Below, piece by piece: positions 44,298-49,686 of a stretch of 49,686 nt of DNA (within the stretch, counting starts at the first letter, position 1; every line of letters begins with the position of its first letter). The DNA is from an uncultured Ruminococcus sp. GTDB taxonomy: Bacteria; Bacillota; Clostridia; Oscillospirales; Ruminococcaceae. The notes below the pieces were generated by a model. The model had not been told where the DNA came from. It saw only the letters and a program-made list of their open reading frames with translations, and did no database searches. Location: NCBI GenBank assembly GCA_937894495.1, contig CALCRR010000155.1:1-49686 (forward strand). The letters are read 5' to 3'. The position numbers were made by a program, and so were the translations under genes.

Positions 44298-45565
44298 TCA
44301 AAGCAACTCCTGATGATCTGAATAATAATATCCTGCTGTTCGTCAGTCATATTTATGTCAGACGGCAAACATAGACCTCTGTTGAAAATATCTGCTCCAA
44401 CATCAACAAAGCCATTTTCGGCAATGTAGGCATTGCTTCTTGCTCTGCCATTTCCCTGTGCAGTTACAAATGGATTATTTATGTATATAGGCTGCATATG
44501 CATCGGTTTCCAAATCGGTCTGCCCTCTGCATTGTACTTAGCAAGAGTTTCAAGTATTTCAGTCGGGCAAGTCTTACCGCTTTCATGAACATATAATGCT
44601 TCTCGGTCGCTTCTTACTTGTCTGCACATTGCTTCTTCATTTATCAGCATACATGACAGCCAGTAGTTCGGCTCTGAATTTTCAGCATCATAAGGATTCA
44701 TTGTTACGGGCAGATCTTTAAAACCTTCTTTGTATTTGTTATAAATATGATGTTTTCTTGAAATGTGTTCCCCGAGAAAGGGGATTGCTCCTCTTACCAC
44801 GCCCGCCACCAGATTAGAGATTCGTGCATTATAGCCCAACTCTTCGTGTTCATACCACGGAGCTGCTTCACGGCTCTGTGTAGACCATTTTCTTATCTTG
44901 TCAGCATCTTCCTTATCATTGCAAAGCAACATACCTCCTGTGCTTCCGGTGATGATCTTGTTGCCGTTAAAGCTGATAACGCTGTAATCACCGAAAGAAG
45001 CAGTCTGCTTGCCCTTGAATGTTGCACCAAGACTTTCGGCAGCATCTTCAACGATCAAAGCTCCATGCTTATCGGCAATCGCTCTGATCTTATCAATTTT
45101 AGCGGGAGTGCCATACAAATGTGCGACAACGATAAGTTTAACATCGGGATACAGTTCAAAAGCCTTTTCGAGAGCGACCGGATCCATATTCCATGTATCA
45201 CGCTCAGTATCAATAAATACCGGCTCACCGCCCTCATAAGTGATTGGGTTCACGGTCGCATCGAACGTAGTGTCCGAAGCGAATATTCTCTTATTTTCTA
45301 AAGCCCCGTGACCCACTTTCGGAATGCCATATATTTTCTCACCTGCAAGACGGATAGCCAAATGAAGTGCAGCCGTACCACAGGAAAGAGCAACCGCATA
45401 TTTAGTTCCGATAAACTCTGAAAGCTGCTTTTCTATCTCATTGATATTTTCACCTGCGGTGGTTATCCAATTCTTGTCGAACGCATCGTGAATCCATTTC
45501 AGTTCATCTCCATGCATTGTAGGCGATGCCAGCCACACCTTTTTTTCAAAGGGTTTAAAATCCAT
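44294..45565 (-). CDS. pglE: DegT/DnrJ/EryC1-type aminotransferase, PglE-like
   Basis: The 423-aa PLP enzyme has VALSCGTAALHLAIRLAG near residue 60, VEDAAESLGATFKGKQTASF, and the PLP lysine in FNGNKIITGSTGGM. The end has GLCLPSDINMTDEQQ as in PglE/LegC-type proteins. It would aminate a UDP-4-keto sugar for the following acetyltransferase. The needed dehydratase PglF is not in the window. It is the second gene of the operon, 30 bases after the small gene. Confidence 0.87.
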   Translation of the reverse strand: MDFKPFEKKVWLASPTMHGDELKWIHDAFDKNWITTAGENINEIEKQLSEFIGTKYAVALSCGTAALHLAIRLAGEKIYGIPKVGHGALENKRIFASDTTFDATVNPITYEGGEPVFIDTERDTWNMDPVALEKAFELYPDVKLIVVAHLYGTPAKIDKIRAIADKHGALIVEDAAESLGATFKGKQTASFGDYSVISFNGNKIITGSTGGMLLCNDKEDADKIRKWSTQSREAAPWYEHEELGYNARISNLVAGVVRGAIPFLGEHISRKHHIYNKYKEGFKDLPVTMNPYDAENSEPNYWLSCMLINEEAMCRQVRSDREALYVHESGKTCPTEILETLAKYNAEGRPIWKPMHMQPIYINNPFVTAQGNGRARSNAYIAENGFVDVGADIFNRGLCLPSDINMTDEQQDIIIQIIRSCFE

Positions 45566-45594
45566 GTTAAACTACTCCCTCTACATTATGATAC

Positions 45595-45828
45595 TTATAA
45601 TAATGCCGCTTCACCGGCATAATTGAACGGTTCATTGGCTTTAGTCTCTTCAACTTCAATGATGATCTTATCATCTTTTGTATACAATGATTTTATGGAA
45701 TATCTCTTTGAAAAATCATGTGCCGCCAAATCTGCGCCCGTCTCAAAGTATTCTTCCTTATTATTGCTTATCAGCAATACGGGAGATTTTATTTTAGCTA
45801 CAAAACTTTCAAGTTTAAATGTCATCAT
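45595..45828 (-). CDS. Small hypothetical protein, first gene of the polysaccharide operon
   Basis: The 77-aa protein has a mixed beta/alpha sequence and no membrane helix. The start is chosen at 45828 (or the adjacent ATG at 45825) because GGGGAGAGGGTG lies just upstream. The start region contains a 15-base sequence that recurs at 47341. The gene lies about 200 bases downstream of the promoter in the invertible segment. I recognise no family; a regulatory or assembly role is possible. Confidence 0.55.
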   Translation of the reverse strand: MMTFKLESFVAKIKSPVLLISNNKEEYFETGADLAAHDFSKRYSIKSLYTKDDKIIIEVEETKANEPFNYAGEAALL

Positions 45829-45832
45829 ATTC
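45818..45832. repeat. 15-bp direct repeat, left copy
   Basis: AATGTCATCATATTC, identical to 47341-47355 in the same orientation. It covers the start codons of the first operon gene. The two copies flank the recombinase gene. Confidence 0.85.
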
Positions 45833-45874
45833 ACCCTCTCCCCGATGATATGCTAAACTATATATAGAACATCT

Positions 45875-45892
45875 TCGTAAAGCCTAACACTT
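45875..45892. repeat. 18-bp inverted repeat, left arm
   Basis: TCGTAAAGCCTAACACTT. Its exact reverse complement stands at 47359-47376. It lies between the promoter at 46032 and the first operon gene and is the likely crossover site of the recombinase. Confidence 0.85.
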
Positions 45893-46031
45893 CACGAAAA
45901 TACGTTTTTCAACAAAAATCGACCTGCAAGTATATTTTGAACTATAAAAAGCAGACCGACATGATAAATTTTAATTATATAATTTGCCAAATCGAACTTT
46001 ATCCGATATATCACGATTTGTATACTGTTTT

Positions 46032-46060
46032 ATTCTATCACAATTTTGCAACAAAGTCAA
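46032..46060 (-). promoter_or_regulatory. Strong sigma-70-type promoter facing the polysaccharide operon
   Basis: Read on the minus strand: TTGACT, 17 bases, TAGAAT. The predicted start is near 46025, giving a leader of about 200 bases before the first gene. It is the only good promoter found for the operon and lies inside the inverted-repeat segment. Confidence 0.8.
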
Positions 46061-46199
46061 GCGGCAAAATCAATTTCCAACAAAATGTAGCAACATTCAG
46101 CGAAATTAACGAACGGAATTTGAAAATTCTTAAAAAATTGTTAGTTTTTTTGCTTTAAAAATATGAATACCGTCAGCGGTATCGTCAGGAGGAACAAAT

Positions 46200-47279
46200 A
46201 TGTCAAAGAGAGGAAACAACATTTATCACCGCGCAGACGGGCGCTGGGAGGGCAGATACTACGCCAAAGGCTCAAAGAAATACAAGTCCGTCTATGGTAA
46301 GAGCTATACAGAAACAAAGGAAAAGCTCGATAAGCTGCGGAGTGAAGTTCTTGTGCCGTCAGTAAGGTGTCTGCTGCTGGTGGTGGATATTCTGAAAATG
46401 TGGCTTGAAGCACGGAGACCGTCAATCAAGGAGAGCAGCTATGCCGGCTACCGTCACAAACTTGAAAAGCAGCTTATCCCGTATTTCGGGGACATGAAAT
46501 ACTGCAAGCTCGATCTTATTCAGATAAACAAGTTCATCTCGGATAAATTCAGCGAGGGACTTTCTCCTAAGTACATAGCCGATATGGTAATTATGATGAA
46601 ATCGGCGGCAAAGTGGGCTGAGATCAATCACAACTATGCAAATCTTATCAGAAATGCGGAGCTTCCAAAGAAAAAAAGCAGGGAGACCGTCATTTTCACT
46701 CCAGCGGAGCAGAAGCAGCTCCTTTCCACCATCAATAATGAACACACAAATACCGGTTGCGGAGTGATGCTTACCATGTACACGGGTATGCGTATAGGAG
46801 AAGTCTGCGCCCTGAAATGGGCGGATATTGACTTTGATTTGAAAGTCCTCCATATTACGAAGACAGTTCAGCGCATTCCCATCTATGGTCAGGAAAGTAA
46901 AACTGCCGTCAAGGTGACAACGCCGAAGTCCGATACTTCCGTGCGGGATATTCCTCTGCCCGATTTTATTATCAATATGCTCAATGAATACCGTGGAAAT
47001 GACAGCGAATACATTCTCTCGGGAACGGAAAAGTTTGTAGAGCCGCGCACCCTTGAAAACAGATACAAGGCTCTGCTCAAAAAAGCAAATGTGCCGTCAC
47101 TCAAGTACCATGCGATCAGGCACACTTTCGCCACAGTCGCTTTACAGCAAAATTTTGATGTAAAAACGCTGTCTGAGATCCTCGGACATTCAAATCCAAA
47201 TATAACAATGGCAGTCTATGTCCATTCCTCTATGGAAAGAAAAAGTGCCTGCATGAATCGTCTGCAAGCACTTGTTTGA
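46200..47279 (+). CDS. Tyrosine recombinase (phage-integrase family)
   Basis: The 359-aa protein has an N-terminal arm-binding domain (about 1-50), a SAM-like core-binding domain (about 65-160) and a catalytic domain with R198 (GMRIGE), K243 (TPKSDTS), H304 and R307 (HAIRHTF), H330 (LGHSNP) and the nucleophile Y340. All catalytic residues are present, so it should be active. AGGAGG precedes the ATG. Its gene stands alone between two perfect inverted repeats and next to a promoter. That suggests a DNA invertase rather than an element integrase, but the arm-binding domain resembles ICE integrases. Confidence 0.93.
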   Translation: MSKRGNNIYHRADGRWEGRYYAKGSKKYKSVYGKSYTETKEKLDKLRSEVLVPSVRCLLLVVDILKMWLEARRPSIKESSYAGYRHKLEKQLIPYFGDMKYCKLDLIQINKFISDKFSEGLSPKYIADMVIMMKSAAKWAEINHNYANLIRNAELPKKKSRETVIFTPAEQKQLLSTINNEHTNTGCGVMLTMYTGMRIGEVCALKWADIDFDLKVLHITKTVQRIPIYGQESKTAVKVTTPKSDTSVRDIPLPDFIINMLNEYRGNDSEYILSGTEKFVEPRTLENRYKALLKKANVPSLKYHAIRHTFATVALQQNFDVKTLSEILGHSNPNITMAVYVHSSMERKSACMNRLQALV

Positions 47280-47340
47280 AGTTTTATACCGTCACTATTT
47301 GTGTCGGTGATTGTTTGAAAATGTTGAAATTTGCGCCTTG

Positions 47341-47355
47341 AATGTCATCATATTC
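47341..47355. repeat. 15-bp direct repeat, right copy
   Basis: AATGTCATCATATTC, identical to 45818-45832. It lies 3 bases inside the right inverted-repeat arm, past the 3' end of the recombinase gene. Confidence 0.85.
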
Positions 47356-47358
47356 GAT

Positions 47359-47376
47359 AAGTGTTAGGCTTTACGA
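47359..47376. repeat. 18-bp inverted repeat, right arm
   Basis: AAGTGTTAGGCTTTACGA, the exact reverse complement of 45875-45892. Confidence 0.85.
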
Positions 47377-47411
47377 CTTTTTTATTATATACCGAATATA
47401 TTTCGCAGAAA

Positions 47412-47438
47412 CGGCAGACCCCACGGCGGAGTCTGCCG
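47412..47438 (-). terminator. GC-rich hairpin, possible terminator
   Basis: CGGCAGAC / GTCTGCCG form a perfect 8-bp stem. On the minus strand it follows the truncated helicase gene and precedes TTTCTG, so it may be its terminator. The T-run is short. Confidence 0.4.
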
Positions 47439-47474
47439 CCCCACGAACTTCAGACCCATTGGGAATGAAGTTAT

Positions 47475-49304
47475 TTATTCAAGCCCGGGCTTATTTTTGT
47501 CTTTTGTCTGGGTTTTCTTTGGTGCGGACTTCTTTTTAGCGATCCTCGCCGCTTCACGCTTTAACTGCGCCCTCTGGAAATAACAGGTCTGTTCACGTTT
47601 AGGCGCGTTTTTCTTTGCTTCGGCAGCCGCCTGATTAAGCTCCTGTGTCAGCGTTTCAAGGCGTTCTGACTTGCTGTCAAGCTCTTCCTGCTGGGGAAAC
47701 GGAGATGAAACTATCTTCTGTGCTTCTTCGTAGTCCACCCTCAGCTTTGAAAGATTGGTCTTGACCTGATCTATACGGCGGTCGATGTTGTACAGCCCTG
47801 CTTCGATACGATTGAGATTATGTGCAAAACTGCTTATAAGCTGTGCCGTATGCGTGTGCTGTCCTTTCATGGAAGCTGTCATGCCGCCGCCCATTGCGGG
47901 ACTCTGCACCGTGACCGACAACGGAAAGCCTTGAAATTCTCCGACCTTGACGGGTGTATCGGCGATCTTTATTGCAAGCACAGCTTCTTCAAGAGCCTTT
48001 GCAGCTTCCTTTTTGTCGGTGTACTCGGTCTCGCCGATCTTCATTCTGAATACGGGGAGTTTTGTTTCGGGGTCGATAGGCAGAGCCTTTAATGCTGCCC
48101 TGTCAGCCTGCAAATTTGCAAGCGCCGTTGTAAGCTGTTCCTCTTTCATGGGGAATGCATTTATCTTATCCTGCATTTCATACACGGTATTGGCATACTC
48201 GGAAGCAAGGGTTTTCAGCTCCTTGACATCGTTGTCGAGCATAAGCTTTTCCTTTATTCGCTCATCTCCCGTGCAAAGAGCCTTTATCTCGGAATAGGTA
48301 AGAGCCTGCTGGTCTACGTCCTCGCATCTTCTGGCAGGGGTCTTTGAAGTCATGATCTGTGAAATGAATTTCTGCTTGTTTTCGAGCGTCTGATAAGAAT
48401 AAGCGTCAAATGTGCCTTTTGTTACATAGCGGTAGATCTCTACATTTTTATTCTGATTGCCTTGCCTGATGATTCGCCCCGCGCGCTGTTCAAGGTCTGC
48501 CGGTCTCCACGGAATATCAAGGTCGTGGACGGCTATCAGCTTGTCCTGAACATTAGTGCCGGTGCCCATCTTGGCGGTAGAGCCTAAAAGTATCCTCACT
48601 TCACCCGAGCGCACTTTTTCAAACAGTTCGCTTTTCTGTTTTTCGGTTTTCGCATCATGGATAAATGCGATCTCCTCCGCAGGGATACCCATTGCGACGA
48701 GTTTGTCTTTTATATCGGTGTACACGCAGAAATCGCATTCTTCTTCAAGAGAATCCCTCTCCGCAGCGGACTTGCTGTCATCGAAAATAACTTCTCCGTC
48801 CTCATCATATTTTACTTCCTCGGCGCTCTTGTGAGGTACGCCCAGATCACAGAAAATGATCTGTGTCAGCTTGTCCTCAGCAGTCTCCGCATGGATACGG
48901 GCAACGTTTTCGACACAGCGGTTGAGTTTGGTGTCAGGGTTGTCCTCAAAGGCGGGGTCGATAAGTCTCGGGTCAAGTCCCAGCTTTCTTCCGTCCGAGG
49001 TGATTTTGAGCATATTGTCGATTGACGGGTCAACGTTTCCACCGTTTATAGCATCTGCTCGGTCGGCAAGCTCCTGCACAAGTTCTTTCTGAAAATGAGT
49101 AGCTTCTACCTGCACCACCTTGTACTCGCAGTCGGGAACATCAAGGTCAAGGGTATCGGCGGTGCGAATGTCCGCCACCTGCTTGAACATAGACATAAGC
49201 TCCGGCAAGCCGCTGAATGTGGCGATACGGGTACGCTCCTTGAAACGGTTTCCCGCAGGGGCAAGCTCCCAGTCGGTGCGCTGCTCCCCAAAAACTGCCG
49301 CCGC
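47475..49304 (-). pseudogene. 5'-truncated conjugative-element SNF2-type helicase
   Basis: About 609 codons are open from just after a TAG at 49305-49307. The sequence starts in the middle of the protein, with FGEQRTDWELAPAGNRF and LPELMSMFKQVADIRTAD, as found deep inside the giant SNF2/methylase proteins of ICEs and plasmids. It holds the helicase C-terminal half (STAKMGTGTNVQDKL, motif VI QRAGRIIRQGNQN), then a coiled-coil and a basic tail. An ATG at 49208 could start a shortened product but has no clear ribosome site. The N-terminal part is missing, probably by deletion near 49305. Confidence 0.8.
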
Positions 49305-49369
49305 CTAAAATGGCAGAACGGAAATTAAGTGATAGCAAAACAGCTATATTTCGGTATAATATAAATGAT

Positions 49370-49421
49370 AAGGGCTATGTTCTCCGTGACCGTGTGTACA
49401 GAGAGAATAGCCCTATTTTTC
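49370..49421 (+). terminator. Rho-independent terminator, plus strand
   Basis: AGGGCTAT-TTCTC pairs with GAGAGAATAGCCCT around a loop of about 16 bases, followed by ATTTTTCTTTT. No plus-strand gene precedes it in the window, so it may belong to a lost gene at the deletion joint or to an attenuator-like leader. Confidence 0.7.
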
Positions 49422-49554
49422 TTTTCAGACGATTATTATGTTTTCGTCTGTGAGGGGAAACTCTTTTCTCTATAGCTTCATCAAAATTCACCAATAGTAT
49501 AACTTAATTTGAAATCTCCCCAGTGAAAAACGCTGTAAAAATTTCGGGAAAGCA

Positions 49555-49583
49555 TTGACAAATCTATGAATTTGTGCTATAAT
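49555..49583 (+). promoter_or_regulatory. Consensus promoter, TTGACA-17-TATAAT
   Basis: Perfect -35 and -10 hexamers with 17 bases between them, reading to the right out of the window. Confidence 0.85.
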
Positions 49584-49655
49584 AACAACATTAGCGAGGG
49601 TTTACTGTCGGTAATCGGTAAATGTAAATTCTTTGTAAACTTTATGCAGAAAGGG

Positions 49656-49684
49656 TTGACAAGGTTATGGTTATGCGGTATAAT
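49656..49684 (+). promoter_or_regulatory. Second consensus promoter, TTGACA-17-TATAAT
   Basis: A second perfect promoter 101 bases beyond the first, again with 17-base spacing. Between them are GTTTAC and GTAAAC elements that could be operators. Both drive a gene outside the window. Confidence 0.85.
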
Positions 49685-49686
49685 GC

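Larger units (their letters stand above)
45833..46199. promoter_or_regulatory. Leader region between operon and recombinase genes
   Basis: About 365 bases hold no gene. They contain the left 18-bp inverted repeat, the minus-strand promoter at 46032-46060, an AT-rich stretch and the AGGAGG site of the recombinase gene. The recombinase's own plus-strand promoter is not obvious; a weak TATGAA lies near 46162. Confidence 0.6.
45875..47376. promoter_or_regulatory. Predicted invertible promoter segment with its own recombinase
   Basis: Two perfect 18-bp inverted repeats bound 1.5 kb that contains a complete tyrosine recombinase gene and a strong minus-strand promoter. As shown, the promoter points through the left arm into the polysaccharide operon. 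Inversion would move it to about 47191-47219 on the plus strand, facing the truncated helicase, and would put the recombinase gene on the minus strand just upstream of the operon. The layout matches known phase-variable promoters, but no inversion is demonstrated. Confidence 0.7.
49305..49686. other. Non-coding right edge
   Basis: No gene is seen. The stretch holds a plus-strand terminator at 49370-49421 and two promoters reading out of the window to the right. The first gene of the next unit lies outside. Confidence 0.6.

Noticed and set aside
46200..47279. Recombinase as integrase of the whole ICE-like region
   Set aside because: It lies alone between perfect inverted repeats beside a promoter, without excisionase or relaxase genes next to it. 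A role as ICE integrase is not excluded but is not the best fit.
1..49686. tRNA or rRNA genes
   Set aside because: No cloverleaf-like or rRNA-like sequence was noticed while reading; a proper scan was not possible here.

Overview
The window looks like a chromosomal segment of a Gram-positive gut or rumen Firmicute, most likely Ruminococcus or another Oscillospiraceae. The basis is strong AGGAGG-type ribosome sites, TTGACA/TATAAT promoters, wall-type glycerophosphate genes, helicase-associated-repeat helicases and conjugative-element genes. No rRNA, tRNA or CRISPR array was seen, so the genus is an inference.

Layout. (1) 1-8640, + strand: a phage- or ICE-like block. It starts with tightly packed small unknown genes, including two Cys-rich proteins and one double-HTH protein. 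A helicase-DNA methyltransferase gene follows, broken by an apparent deletion near 5240. After that junction come a ParB-like protein, an SF2 helicase, an anchored surface protein and a TnpV-like gene. (2) 9048-11800: a complete IS66-family element with tnpA, tnpB and tnpC, imperfect terminal inverted repeats and a perfect 8-bp target duplication (GATATATA). It sits in the last codons of the TnpV-like gene. (3) 11859-23723, - strand: an uncharacterised gene set. It holds two paralogous SF2 helicases with 8 and 11 helicase-associated repeats, a ribbon-helix-helix protein, a frameshifted HTH regulator, and a three-gene operon encoding a 174-aa protein, a 1038-aa beta-rich/coiled-coil protein and a 198-aa protein. 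(4) 23777-45828, - strand: a surface-polysaccharide operon of about 22 kb. It begins with a Pgl-like set (aminotransferase, phosphosugar transferase, acetyltransferase, glycosyltransferase). It continues with glycerophosphate transfer (TagF-like, TagD), glycosyltransferases, a Wzy polymerase, the complete GDP-heptose pathway, dTDP-rhamnose (rfbACBD), GalE, more glycosyltransferases and a Wzx flippase. It ends at a terminator. A decayed UDP-GlcNAc pyrophosphorylase-like pseudogene lies between rfbD and galE. (5) 45875-47376: an 18-bp perfect inverted repeat flanks a tyrosine recombinase gene and a strong promoter that points into the polysaccharide operon. (6) 47475-49304: a 5'-truncated conjugative-element helicase. 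(7) 49305-49686: no gene, but a terminator and two consensus promoters reading out of the window.

How the genes may work together. The polysaccharide genes describe a phospho-sugar-primed, Wzx/Wzy-type glycan with rhamnose, heptose and probably glycerophosphate. In the orientation shown, the promoter inside the inverted-repeat segment would switch the operon on; recombination at the repeats would turn that promoter away. This is inferred from sequence layout only. The helicase/beta-rich gene set downstream is the least explained part of the window and may be a defence or other accessory system.
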